40,695 nt of DNA. Source: Deltaproteobacteria bacterium. GTDB lineage: Bacteria; Desulfobacterota; RBG-13-43-22. Positions 30,561 through 38,973 of this stretch are shown here, in pieces (the first letter of the stretch is position 1; each line of letters starts with the position of its first letter). The position numbers and the translations under genes are program-made. A model generated the notes under the pieces. The model did no database searches. It was not told the origin of the DNA and saw only the letters and a list, made by a program, of their open reading frames with translations. The DNA lies in contig JACQYK010000145.1 of assembly GCA_016208255.1 (NCBI GenBank), forward strand, positions 1 to 40,695, read 5' to 3'.

Positions 30561-31166
30561 CCCCCGGCCAGGCCTGGTCAACGACCTCTTAAGCCCGGTA
30601 ATCAAATCATCGGCATTTTTCCGCTCTTCCCGAGGGGCCAATCGCTGATAGTTGAGGAAGGCATTGACGGCGGCTTTTTTTTCGTCCAGAAGAGCGAGGA
30701 CGAGGCCCAGGTTAAAGTACAGGTTGGGTGAGGCGGGGTTGATTTCTGCGGCCAGCTCATAATGCATCCTCGCCAAACGCAGGTTGTCTTCCTCGAAATA
30801 AAGATTCCCCAGATTATAATGCGATTCGAAATGCCTCGGATCTTGTTCCAGTGATTTCGTAAAACAGTCAAAGGCCTTGGCCATTCTCCCGGCTTTGGAC
30901 TCGATGATACCCAGGTTGCAATAGGCGTCTGCCATACAGTCGTCTTCCGAGATGGCCCTCCGGTATGAATCAGCGGCTCGACGGTCCTCCCGCTCGTCTA
31001 AAAGCAAAGCTTCCTCAAAAGAGCTGAGATGGGTTGGAAGTCGCAGAATCCGTCCCGGGCCGGGAGGGAACCGGTTCAACCGGGCCGGAATTTCTCTGAG
31101 TTTCTTAACCCGTTCAAAACCGAACTTCGAGGTTTTTTGGGCGGGGAAGGGTATAATCTTATCCAT
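30549..31166 (-). CDS. TPR repeat protein, 205 aa
   Basis: Soluble tetratricopeptide protein. After a basic N-terminal region (about 1-55) there are at least three TPR units: YRRAISEDDCMADAYCNLGIIESKAGRMAKAFDCFTKSLEQDP, then HFESHYNLGNLYFEEDNLRLARMHYELAAEINP and NLYFNLGLVLALLDEKKAAVNAFLNYQRLAP. The units mediate protein-protein contacts; partner unknown. No signal peptide is seen, so it is probably cytoplasmic. It resembles TPR proteins linked to gene regulation in myxobacteria and relatives, but that is not demonstrated here. Confidence 0.85.
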   Translation of the reverse strand: MDKIIPFPAQKTSKFGFERVKKLREIPARLNRFPPGPGRILRLPTHLSSFEEALLLDEREDRRAADSYRRAISEDDCMADAYCNLGIIESKAGRMAKAFDCFTKSLEQDPRHFESHYNLGNLYFEEDNLRLARMHYELAAEINPASPNLYFNLGLVLALLDEKKAAVNAFLNYQRLAPREERKNADDLITGLKRSLTRPGRGFKV

Positions 31167-31214
31167 AATCTCTATTCAATCCCGGTCGAGTGTGCTGTCT
31201 CAGAAATGCCTTTA

Positions 31215-31310
31215 CAATCCTGTCATTCAGAACCCCGTATCAGGCACGGGGCAGGCCCGATCAGAAATCCGGTATTTTCAACCTGGATTCCCGCTTTCGC
31301 GGGAATGACG
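31215..31310. repeat. Composite dispersed repeat (CCTGGATTCCCGC family)
   Basis: CCCCGT/ACGGGG hairpin near 31233-31251, then CCTGGATTCCCGC with stem ATTCCCGC/GCGGGAAT (31287-31294/31299-31306) and AATGACG to 31310. Same order of parts as 5570-5700 and 8171-8338. No gene is seen in 31167-31430. Confidence 0.65.
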
Positions 31311-31430
31311 ATAGGGGGACATTGTAAGTAAAGTCAGAATTAGTGTTAAAACCTCATGTCACGATGGGACACCAAAGAGGCCTGAAAAAGGTTTTTCGTT
31401 GAACGTTGAACATTGAACGGTATTCCAGCA

Positions 31431-32285
31431 CTAAGAAATCGCCTTTGACTTAACCCGGGTCTCCTTGGAGACCACGGTTTTTTTCCTCCCTTTGGCTTTT
31501 TCCATCGGCTTCTTCTGCGACTTGGCCTGCTCGATACTCTTCTTTAGAGCGGTCATGATGTCCATTACCGGCTTCTCTTCCACTTCCACGGTAACGATCT
31601 CTTTACCGGCAATCTTGGCCTCAATGACCGCCCTGAGGGCGTCGTGATATTTATCGGTCAGATCAATTTTATCCAGGGTGGTGGTCATGGAATCGACCAG
31701 ACTGAGTGCCAGCTTGAGCCCCGCTTGGTCGATAGACTTCCCCTCAAGCTGGGGAATCTCATTAACGTTTTTGATTTCCTTGGGTGACCTGAGCCTGTAA
31801 AGTACGACGGCCTTCTCATAAGGGGCGATCATCACCACGTCTTCCCGATCATGCAGGACTACTTTACCGATTCCCACCTTTCCGGTCTCCTTCAGGGCGG
31901 CGACTAAAAGGGAATAGGCCTGCAAGGCAACCGGTCCGTCCGGTCCCGCATAATAGGGCGTCTCATACAGGGTGGGGTGCACTTCCCGGGCATCGATGAA
32001 ACCTGTGATCTCGATTATTTTGGTGCTTTGGAGGTTTATTTTTTCAAAGTCTTCCTTCTCGACAATCACGTACCCTTCGGGCTCATATTGGTAACCCTTG
32101 ACAATCTCCTCATTGGATACGACTCTGCCGCACTTCTTGCATCGTTTGTCGTAGCCTATAGCCCCGTGGTCTTCCTTGTGCAGAAGATGAAAGTTGATGG
32201 TCTGCTCCGTATCTACGGCAGTGTAGACCTGAATCGGTATCGTCACCAGCGAGAAACGAATGTGGCCTTTCCAAATTGATCTCAT
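31431..32285 (-). CDS. ku: Bacterial Ku protein
   Basis: DNA double-strand-break end-binding protein that recruits LigD for non-homologous end joining. 284 residues, usual for homodimeric bacterial Ku. It starts with the diagnostic MRSIWKGHIRFSLVTIPIQVYTAV and continues LLHKEDHGAIGYDKRCKKCG with a Cys pair, GYVIVEKEDFEKI and the DNA-binding bridge region. The C-terminal ~40 residues are Lys-rich and basic, as in Ku proteins that contact DNA and LigD. The start follows TAGGAGGTAAGTT. It shares strand with ligD, 106 bp downstream of that gene's stop, with a dispersed repeat in between. Confidence 0.97.
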   Translation of the reverse strand: MRSIWKGHIRFSLVTIPIQVYTAVDTEQTINFHLLHKEDHGAIGYDKRCKKCGRVVSNEEIVKGYQYEPEGYVIVEKEDFEKINLQSTKIIEITGFIDAREVHPTLYETPYYAGPDGPVALQAYSLLVAALKETGKVGIGKVVLHDREDVVMIAPYEKAVVLYRLRSPKEIKNVNEIPQLEGKSIDQAGLKLALSLVDSMTTTLDKIDLTDKYHDALRAVIEAKIAGKEIVTVEVEEKPVMDIMTALKKSIEQAKSQKKPMEKAKGRKKTVVSKETRVKSKAIS

Positions 32286-32303
32286 AACTTACCTCCTATT
32301 CCA

Positions 32304-32380
32304 TGAAAAAAGTCCCCTTTTGCCCACTCTCTGCGTCAGACTCAAATTTTAATCCTCGAAATACTAAATTTATTCCTATG
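32304..32380. repeat. Dispersed 77-nt repeat, copy B
   Basis: Ungapped match to 10754-10830. It fills most of the ligD-ku gap, so it lies in the transcribed region if the two genes share an mRNA. Confidence 0.7.
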
Positions 32381-32391
32381 ATAACTTAACA

Positions 32392-34740
32392 TCATGAGGT
32401 TATCCCGCAACCTTCACCCAAATCCGGGCGGAGTCGGAGAAACACCGGTTCCCGGAGCATCCCGTCCCTGGTCAGCGAAGCGAATTGCACTTCGCAGATC
32501 ACTTTGGGTTCGATCCAGACTGTTTGCGCGTCGTCCAGGGGCTTTTCCGGGATGGGCCTCTCCACCCGCTTGATCTTTTTTAAATAAGCGGATATTTCCT
32601 TCCTCAATTTCTCATCAAACCCCGTTCCCACTTTACCCACATAGCGGAGGGTTTTGCCTTCAGGCCGGGCCAGATGCAGGGCTCCGAACAAGGATTGGCG
32701 GTCTCCTCTGCCCTCGGTATAGCCAACGATCAGACACTCCATGGTCTGCCGTTTTTTTATTTTCAGCCACTGGCCGCTGCGGGTACCGGCCCGGTAGCGG
32801 CTGTTTCTTTCCTTGGCCATAATGCCTTCAATCCCCATCTGAACCGCGGCCTTGAAAAGCTCGGGCCCTTCGCTAACCGCCTCACTGACCCGATAGGGTG
32901 AGTCCCTTTTAATAGCATCCTCCATCCAGGCCCGGCGACGGACCAGGGGCTCATTGACAATCGGACGGCCGTCGAGGTAGAGGCAATCAAAGACATAGCA
33001 GACGGCCGGATATTGGGCCCGGGCCCGTTCGATGGCCCCTTCCTGGCTTTGCTGAACCCGGTGTATAACGTTCTTGAAAACGGGCTTCCCGGACTCATCC
33101 AGACAAACGATCTCGGCGTCGAATAGGGCCGAAACCGTTCGGAAGGCCGGATCGGCGGCCAATAGTTCCGGAAACTTCCCGGTCAGGTCCTGCCGGTTGC
33201 GGCTGTGGATGCTGACCCGGCCTTCGTCCAGGGCAATCAAGGCCCGTACCCCATCCCACTTTATTTCATAGAGGTAGTCTTTCGAATCCGGCGGTTTATC
33301 CGCCGATTGGGCCAGCATCGGCTGAATGGGATCCCGCAGCCAATCCACCTGCGATTGATCCAGGCGTTCGAGCAGCCATTCGTTCCCTTTGGTCTGATGC
33401 ATCCGGTACTCCGCGCTCAGTTCGCTGCTCTGCAATGCAAAGTAAAACCCGCCCTTTTTCTCCTTGGTGATTTCGTATTTCCCCCGGGCATAGATCCAGA
33501 CCTGGCCGGCCCCGTATTGTCCTTTCGGGATCATCCCCTCGAAGTTTTTATATTCCAGAGGATGGTCTTCCGTCGAGATGGCCAGCCGCAGGATTCCCGG
33601 CCGGGGGGGCAGTCCCTTGGGAACAGCCCAGGATTTTAAGACCCCTCCTTGCTCCAGGCGAAGATCATAATGCAAACGAGTGGCATGGTGCCGGTGGAGG
33701 ACAAAGGCTTCGCCTTCCCCGACGGCCATGGCCGGCGGCGGCTCCGGGGTTTTCAGGAAGCTTCGCTTTCGGGCGTATTCGCTAAGCGTCCCGGAAGTCC
33801 GGTCCTCCGGAGAGGGTTCGGGATCCCTCCCGGCGGACCTCTTTTTCCGCACCGTGTGCAGGCTGGTGGCCTGGGCGGCCATCCCTTCCCAGGGGTCCCC
33901 GTTACCGGACAGCAGTTCAGGCACCTGGGGAAGCTTAAAGTCAGTGGCACTGCGGAGACCTGCCACTTGATCCCAGCGCAGGGGCATCGAGACGGGAGCC
34001 CCCGGAAGTCCGCGCAGGCTGTAGGCCGAGACAATAGTCTGATAGGTCCTGTTGCGATAAATATCCACCAGCACCTTCCCCTGGCGGGCCTCCTTTTTGA
34101 TGTTCAGGGTGGTTGAACGGCGGTGTGATTCAAGGAAAGGTTTGGCCACTTCCTGCGTCGCCTCAAAGACCTTATCGAAGGTCCACTTGGGTTCGATAGG
34201 GACCAGGATATGAAAACCCTTGCTCCCGGTTGTTTTAATGAAGGGACGGTAATCGAAATTTTCCAGGTGCCCTTTCAGGTCAAGAGCGATTTCAACCAGG
34301 TCTTCAAACCGGTATTTTTCCGGCGGGTCCAGATCGAAAACAAAGTAATCGGGCTTATCGAAGTGGGGGAAGCGGCAGTGCATCTGATGAAGTTCAAGGC
34401 AGGCCAGGTTGGCCAGCCAGACCAGTGAAGCTTCCTCGGTGGCTATGACATAATCGACCTTTTCAGATTCCCCCAGGACCACATGTTCTATCCATTCCGG
34501 CGCCCATTCGGGTCTGTTCTTCTGGAAGAATCGCTCGCCGTCAATGCCGTCCGGAAAACGAACCAGCGAAAGCGGGCGACCCTTTAAATGAGCCAGGATC
34601 GTCGGAGCGACTTTAAGATAATACTCGATCATCTCCGCCTTCAGGATATGGTCGTCGGGGTAGAAAACCTTCCCCAGATTGGAAAGCTCGATCTTCCGCT
34701 TGCCGACCTGGGTTATTTGAGAGGTCCTGGACATTGGCAC
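32392..34740 (-). CDS. ligD: ATP-dependent DNA ligase LigD (polymerase-phosphoesterase-ligase)
   Basis: 782 residues, three NHEJ domains in the order polymerase, 3'-phosphoesterase, ligase (mycobacterial order, not the Pseudomonas order). The polymerase domain is about 15-290 with metal Asps in FVFDLDPP (136, 138). The phosphoesterase is about 340-460 with HRHHATRLHYDLRLE (His349, His352 region). The ligase is from about 470, with catalytic Lys494 in YEIKWDGVRA and motif EGIMAKERNSRYRAG. Start is GTG at 34740 or ATG at 34734. Neither has a Shine-Dalgarno; repeat DNA begins 5 bp upstream. It works with Ku next door. Confidence 0.96.
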   Translation of the reverse strand: MPMSRTSQITQVGKRKIELSNLGKVFYPDDHILKAEMIEYYLKVAPTILAHLKGRPLSLVRFPDGIDGERFFQKNRPEWAPEWIEHVVLGESEKVDYVIATEEASLVWLANLACLELHQMHCRFPHFDKPDYFVFDLDPPEKYRFEDLVEIALDLKGHLENFDYRPFIKTTGSKGFHILVPIEPKWTFDKVFEATQEVAKPFLESHRRSTTLNIKKEARQGKVLVDIYRNRTYQTIVSAYSLRGLPGAPVSMPLRWDQVAGLRSATDFKLPQVPELLSGNGDPWEGMAAQATSLHTVRKKRSAGRDPEPSPEDRTSGTLSEYARKRSFLKTPEPPPAMAVGEGEAFVLHRHHATRLHYDLRLEQGGVLKSWAVPKGLPPRPGILRLAISTEDHPLEYKNFEGMIPKGQYGAGQVWIYARGKYEITKEKKGGFYFALQSSELSAEYRMHQTKGNEWLLERLDQSQVDWLRDPIQPMLAQSADKPPDSKDYLYEIKWDGVRALIALDEGRVSIHSRNRQDLTGKFPELLAADPAFRTVSALFDAEIVCLDESGKPVFKNVIHRVQQSQEGAIERARAQYPAVCYVFDCLYLDGRPIVNEPLVRRRAWMEDAIKRDSPYRVSEAVSEGPELFKAAVQMGIEGIMAKERNSRYRAGTRSGQWLKIKKRQTMECLIVGYTEGRGDRQSLFGALHLARPEGKTLRYVGKVGTGFDEKLRKEISAYLKKIKRVERPIPEKPLDDAQTVWIEPKVICEVQFASLTRDGMLREPVFLRLRPDLGEGCGITS

Positions 34741-34744
34741 CGTT

Positions 34745-35084
34745 TAGATTCTAAAATCATAAGTCTGAGAAGTTATCTCTCACTTTTGACAATCAGGTTC
34801 AAGGGGGTCTTATTTTTGGGGTTGTCCACCCTGACGTCATATTGCTTCTTTGCCGGGCCCAATATTTTAACTATTGCAGAGTCAGGCCTACACCATAGCC
34901 GGAAACAGGTCGGTCAGCTTTGCTGACCTAAAAGGAGGCTTCCTTCTGGAAGCCGGGGGTGAATGCCCTGCTCCGAATAAACTTAGCTTTTGGGCCGGGA
35001 TAGGGCGACAAGTTACCCTTTGGACAATCCCCAAAAATAAGACCCCCTTGAACCTTTTAATAATTTCAAATAGGTTTGGCTAGG
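34745..35084. repeat. Dispersed repeat split by an inserted element
   Basis: 34745-34771 equals 15337-15363 exactly and 35062-35084 matches 15388-15410 with two differences. The insertion 34796-35054 lies between them. The right part overlaps the DUF72 stop codon. Confidence 0.75.
34796..35054. mobile_element. 259-bp MITE-like element with 33-bp inverted ends, holding cloverleaf copy 6
   Basis: The left end 34796-34828 and right end 35021-35054 are inverted repeats, identical except for one extra T in the right arm (ends GGTTCAAGGGGG... and ...CCCCCTTGAACC). The interior has hairpin A GGTCAGC/GCTGACC (34912-34928, loop TTT) and hairpin B GGCTTCC/GGAAGCC (34937-34954, loop TTCT), with CCGG on either side. 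It encodes no protein. Clear target-site duplications are not seen. The uninterrupted site at 15337-15410 supports insertion. Confidence 0.75.
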
Positions 35085-35826
35085 TTTTTGACCTGCTCTT
35101 TCTTCCCCTTTTTGGGTTCTTTGAACTTGAATCGGTAAGCTCTTGGAAACGGATGGCCCTTTGGGGCCCCAGGGCCTCTTCTTCGTGTTTAAAAAAGACG
35201 AAAGCCTTTTCCCATTTTTGCGATTGGATTTTTTCCATCCATTGGTCCAGGCCGGCCCGGCTATAATCGGAACGGCGCAGGCGCAGATACCCCCAGGACC
35301 CCGTAGCGGTGATCTCCCGGGCCGGATTATCATCCGTTTCCTCGATGCACAGGCAACATCTCCTTTGATGAAGGAGTTCCAGCATTTCAAGCCCATGCCA
35401 GGAGGGACTGCGGAAATCAAAGGCACAGGAACTATCGGGCGGAATCAGATCGAGAAAGGCCTCCAGCAGCGGGCGGTCCGCTTGAAAACTTTTGGGAAAC
35501 TGGAAAAGAACCGGCCCCAGTTTCCTGTCCAGAAGGGAAAGGGTTCTGAAGAGGTACCCGGTCTCTTCCTCAACATTTCTCAACCGCTTCAGGTGGGTGA
35601 TGATCTGGGGCGCCTTGAAGGCGAAGACAAAATCGTCGGGAACCTGCCCGGCCCAGGAGGTCAGAAGGGCTTCGGTGGGCCTGTGATAAAAGGTATTGTT
35701 GATTTCTACCGTATTGAAGTGTTCGGAGTAGAAACGGAGCATTCCCTGGGGGGCAATCTTTTCAGGATAGAAAATACCTTTCCATTCCTTGTACCCGAAC
35801 CCGCTGGTCCCGATATAGATTTTCAT
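35080..35826 (-). CDS. DUF72 domain protein (YecE-like TIM barrel)
   Basis: 248 residues with ATG at 35826 chosen because CCGGAG precedes it. DUF72 hallmarks are IGTSGFGYKEWKGIFYPE at the N-terminus, YSEHFNTVEINNTFYHRP, FVFAFKAPQIITH, LGPVLFQFPKSF, CAFDFRSPSW and the C-terminal WEKAFVFFKHEEEALGP. The usual final Asn (FNN/YNN) reads FFKHE here. The fold is a TIM barrel of unknown enzymatic activity. It lies upstream of ligD and ku on the same strand, separated by the MITE-like element. Confidence 0.9.
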   Translation of the reverse strand: MKIYIGTSGFGYKEWKGIFYPEKIAPQGMLRFYSEHFNTVEINNTFYHRPTEALLTSWAGQVPDDFVFAFKAPQIITHLKRLRNVEEETGYLFRTLSLLDRKLGPVLFQFPKSFQADRPLLEAFLDLIPPDSSCAFDFRSPSWHGLEMLELLHQRRCCLCIEETDDNPAREITATGSWGYLRLRRSDYSRAGLDQWMEKIQSQKWEKAFVFFKHEEEALGPQRAIRFQELTDSSSKNPKRGRKSRSKT

Positions 35827-35860
35827 GGTCAAACTCCGGACATTTTCAAGGTCTCTAAGG

Positions 35861-35954
35861 CCTCATCGATGAGGTTCGCCTGAAACATAAGATGCCTTAG
35901 GGTACGATTCGCATGCCCCAGGTTGTCAGACCGTTGGTCTGACATTTATCCTGG
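35861..35954. repeat. Two intergenic hairpins
   Basis: A perfect 14-bp palindrome CCTCATCGATGAGG (35861-35874) and a 9-bp hairpin TGTCAGACC/GGTCTGACA (35924-35944, loop GTT), the latter inside an outer CCAGG/CCTGG pair (35918-35922/35950-35954). The second hairpin resembles hairpin types of the cloverleaf family but the full architecture is not present. Confidence 0.55.
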
Positions 35955-36001
35955 ACACCCTCTCATCAGCATTGTAAATCCGGACTACCCGGCTGCCCCG
36001 G

Positions 36002-36538
36002 TCATTTCTTCCGGGTCAAGGTCATTTCCATCTCTTTCTTTTCCCTGCCCCCTCTGGGGGTGATATACATTTCATAGACCATGGTATCGTTGTTTACGAT
36101 CCTGGTCACACTCTTCCAGGTCAAGGGACCCCGGGCCGGGTCGTCATAACGGCTTTTCTGGGTTATCGTCTTTCCATTCGGGCTGGCCGTCCCTTCAAAA
36201 AAATAGATGCCGGTACTCATGGAATCAATCCAAATCGACTGGTACTTCTTGGTATAATTGTCGAATCCGATGAGGTTGATGCCCTGGAAGGTAGCCCCGT
36301 CCATTTTACCGGAATACTCCTGCTGCAGGTATCGTCCGTCCAGGATCATTTTTTGTTTGCAGGCGCCTTTGGATTCCATGGGGTTATCGGGGTCCATCCA
36401 GGCCGTGGTCCTGTTCACCCAGTTCCCTGCCAGACTCGCCAACCGCTTATGAGGCGCTCCCGGGGTTCCTACCTTGGTGTAGATTTTCATCATCGCCTGC
36501 ATGTCCATCTTGACTTTTTTGCTTTTTGCTTTGGCCAT
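36002..36538 (-). CDS. DUF1579 family protein, 178 aa
   Basis: The start MAKAKSKKVKMDMQAMMKIYTKVGTPGAPHKRLASLAGNW is set by AAGGAGGTTTGTG just before the ATG at 36538. DUF1579 features include LAGNWVNRTTAWMDPDNP, CKQKMILDGRYLQQEYSG, FQGINLIGFDNYTKKYQSIWIDSMSTGIYFFEG and the closing VYEMYITPRGGREKKEMEMTLTRK. The fold is predicted as a lipocalin-like barrel; function unknown. No signal peptide. It stands alone. Confidence 0.88.
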   Translation of the reverse strand: MAKAKSKKVKMDMQAMMKIYTKVGTPGAPHKRLASLAGNWVNRTTAWMDPDNPMESKGACKQKMILDGRYLQQEYSGKMDGATFQGINLIGFDNYTKKYQSIWIDSMSTGIYFFEGTASPNGKTITQKSRYDDPARGPLTWKSVTRIVNNDTMVYEMYITPRGGREKKEMEMTLTRKK

Positions 36539-36660
36539 CACAAACCTCCTTGTTAAGGTAGTCATCAAAATATTTTAAGTCTACCAATGATCTTTAAGGC
36601 TGGGAATAAAGGGAATGCTGTATTTTTGCAGGGAAAATATTGTATTATTCAAACTTCGAA

Positions 36661-36894
36661 TTAATCCGCCATACCCTGCTTAGGGGTAGGGCGAGCCAGA
36701 CTGGAAAAAATTATCAGGGAGACGGCATACCCCAATTGAAATCCGCCGGCAATGGAGCCGGCCTGAGTGGCCGTCATCTTCCATTCCTTTTGAAGAACCG
36801 GCAGGGCCGCGGCATAGGTCATAAATACCAGTCCGTTAAAGACCCGGGCCGTGCAGATTCCGGTCAACCACCAGTCGAATTTTTTTCGAGGCAT
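36661..36894 (-). pseudogene. N-terminal fragment of an MFS transporter
   Basis: About 77 residues: FDWWLTGICTARVFNGLVFMTYAAALPVLQKEWKMTATQAGSIAGGFQLGYAVSLIIFSSLA covers the first two membrane helices of a major facilitator. The conserved DRxGxK loop after helix 2 is replaced by RPTPKQGMAD and a stop. The remaining ~330 residues are not found downstream, so this is a deletion remnant. Weak Shine-Dalgarno. Gaps 36539-36660 and 36895-37006 hold nothing recognisable. Confidence 0.8.
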
Positions 36895-37006
36895 CAATCA
36901 ATTTCACCCGGTTCCCGCTTTTGAATTGGAAAGGGGCCTGCCTTTAATTTATCAGATCCTTGTCTGTCTTTTGGACAATCAGGTTTTGATGGCAAAAAAG
37001 GATGTT

Positions 37007-38185
37007 TCAAATGCCAAAGGTGTCACGAATCTTTTTATTTTCTCGCTCTTCCGTTTGAACAGCCAGGATCTCCCGGCCGAAATGATCCTTAAACCATTTT
37101 TTTAAACCCGGTATCTCTTCCATCTCTTTTAGAGATCGGGGATTTTTCAAGGCCAGGGCATTGATCAGGACATTATTCATGAGAATTCCAGGCTCGATAT
37201 TCAATCCTTTTGCCCGCTGATCCCGCCAGTTTTTTAACGCTTTGATCCTGTCGCGAACGGCCTTTGGCCAATCTGGCCTGGCTTCCCGGGGGTACAGCGG
37301 AAGGTCTTTTTCGGGAAGGGCCAAGGCCCGGGCAATTCCCCGAAGCAGGTGTCTGCCATAGCGGTCGATTTCCTTCCGGCTCATGGCCTTCCCGGTCTCC
37401 ATTTCTTCCAGGCTTAAAGGTTTTTTTAAGGCCAGTTCCAGCAGGGGTTCATTACGAATCACCTTGAAAGGAGGGAGATCCGACTTTTGGGCCTGGATTT
37501 CCCTGAATTCCAACAAAGCCTCCAGAACGGCCAGGCTCCAGGGATCCAGTCTGCCGGCCCCTTTAACTTTCAAGTATAGGGGGGCGGAACTGGGGGGATT
37601 AAAGCGAACCTTGGTCAGGGACCGGCATTCTTCCTCCACCCAGAGTAAGCGACCCTTCTCTTCCAGCTCTCTTTCCATCTCCCGGGCCAGGGGTATCAGG
37701 TACTGGGTGTCCAGGGCCGCATATTCCACCATTTCCCGGGATAAAGGTCTTCGGGACCAGTCGGCCCGTTGAAATTTTTTGTTCAGCTCCACCTGGAACC
37801 GGTTTCGCAGCACCGCTTCCAGTCCGGTCTCTGGAAGGCCCAGAAATTGACAGGCCAACTGCGTATCAAAGAGATTGTTCACTTTGAGCCGAAAATCCCG
37901 GTCCAGGGAACGGATATCATAATCCGCCCCGTGGAATACTTTGCGGATCCCGGGATTGGAGAAAGCGGGGCCTAAAACGGAAAGGTCCCTTAACGCCAGG
38001 GTTTCCAGGACATAAGAAGCGGATTCGGTGGCGATCTGCAGGAGGCATACCTTTTCGTAGTAGTGGTAGAAGGAGTCCGATTCCAGATCGACCCCGATGA
38101 TCTCGGACTGACCCAGAATCCGGGCCATCTCTTTCAATCGCGGAGCGGTCTCAATCCATTCATAAGAAAACCTGTTTTCAGCCAT
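37007..38185 (-). CDS. rnd: Ribonuclease D
   Basis: 3'-to-5' exoribonuclease for tRNA and small RNA maturation. 392 residues. The DEDDy exonuclease domain (about 1-205) shows IIGVDLESDSFYHYYEKVCLLQIA (Asp33, Glu35), FHGADYDIRSL and YAALDTQYLIPLAREM. Two HRDC domains follow, about 215-290 and 310-375 (DPWSLAVLEALLEFREIQAQKSDLPPFKVIRNEPLLELA; IEPGILMNNVLINALA). Length and order match RNase D. Monocistronic. Confidence 0.95.
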   Translation of the reverse strand: MAENRFSYEWIETAPRLKEMARILGQSEIIGVDLESDSFYHYYEKVCLLQIATESASYVLETLALRDLSVLGPAFSNPGIRKVFHGADYDIRSLDRDFRLKVNNLFDTQLACQFLGLPETGLEAVLRNRFQVELNKKFQRADWSRRPLSREMVEYAALDTQYLIPLAREMERELEEKGRLLWVEEECRSLTKVRFNPPSSAPLYLKVKGAGRLDPWSLAVLEALLEFREIQAQKSDLPPFKVIRNEPLLELALKKPLSLEEMETGKAMSRKEIDRYGRHLLRGIARALALPEKDLPLYPREARPDWPKAVRDRIKALKNWRDQRAKGLNIEPGILMNNVLINALALKNPRSLKEMEEIPGLKKWFKDHFGREILAVQTEERENKKIRDTFGI

Positions 38186-38319
38186 TGTCTTTGCAAGCTC
38201 TTTCCTTTTATTTGTGATTCCAGGATACCTTAAAACTAATGTAAAATCTATCGGGCAAAAGAGGTGAAGGGTAAGGGGGAATGAATGCTTGAATGGACCT
38301 GAATTTCTTTTGATGGTTT

Positions 38320-38724
38320 TTATTTCGGCTTTTCGAGTAATTCGATCATCATTCCCCGGGCGGACTTAGGGTGAATGAAGACATTGGCCCCTTTGACGCG
38401 GGCTTCGGCCTCGGCGTTGATGAGGCGGATGCCCTTCTTCTGTAAGGTCTGAATAGTTTCTTCCAGGTTGTCGACTTCCCAGGCCATCATATAGACCCCC
38501 TCGCCGCGGTTTTTAAGAAACTGCGCCAACGGCCCTTTCTCAGGATTCAGGGGTTCAATGAATTCAATAAAGGCGTCTCCCAGGGGGAGCAGGGCATTGC
38601 GAATCCCTAACTCGGGCATCTCCCCTGATCGGGACGGGTTAAGATCGAATTTTTCCGAAAATTCTTTCACGGCCTCATCAACACTTTTGACAGCGACATG
38701 GACGGCCCTGAGTCTATTAAACAT
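38320..38724 (-). CDS. VOC-family, methylmalonyl-CoA epimerase-like protein
   Basis: 134 residues with the paired beta-alpha-beta-beta-beta units of the glyoxalase/VOC superfamily. Metal ligand candidates are His9 (AVHVAVKSV), Glu in FIEFIEPL and Glu in MMIELLEKP. The motif IHPKSARGMMIELLE and NALLPLGDAFIEFIEP are close to methylmalonyl-CoA epimerase, which interconverts methylmalonyl-CoA epimers in propionate metabolism. The expected central His in GxGxHH is replaced by GEGVYMMAWEV, so the epimerase label is family-level only. ATG after AAGGAGAAGCCG. Confidence 0.78.
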   Translation of the reverse strand: MFNRLRAVHVAVKSVDEAVKEFSEKFDLNPSRSGEMPELGIRNALLPLGDAFIEFIEPLNPEKGPLAQFLKNRGEGVYMMAWEVDNLEETIQTLQKKGIRLINAEAEARVKGANVFIHPKSARGMMIELLEKPK

Positions 38725-38826
38725 CGGCTTCTCCTTATTCTGTGTTTTTTGTTTGTTTTGGGGTCAGGCAATGGTAATCAGCCGCAGTATTTAACTGTCG
38801 GCTGAAAGAGTAATGTTGTTTTGGTT

Positions 38827-38973
38827 TTATGCGGCAACCTGTTTAATGGCTTTATAAGCAGTTCCATCAATCTGACTGATTTCCCAATTATTTTGTAAAT
38901 TTAACCAAAAATGAGGGCTGCCTCCTAAAGCCTTGGAGAGCTTCATGGCCATTTCTGCACTGATGCCTCTGGC
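38827..38973 (-). pseudogene. C-terminal remnant of a HigA-type antitoxin
   Basis: The frame ARGISAEMAMKLSKALGGSPHFWLNLQNNWEI (38973-38878) is the second half of the HigA helix-turn-helix and dimer region (RGISAEMAxxLSKALGxSPxxWLxLQ). It continues in the same frame as the upstream HTH gene, separated only by that gene's TAG stop. The HigA N-terminal half and the HigB toxin are absent. It is most likely a remnant of a deleted toxin-antitoxin pair. Confidence 0.75.
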
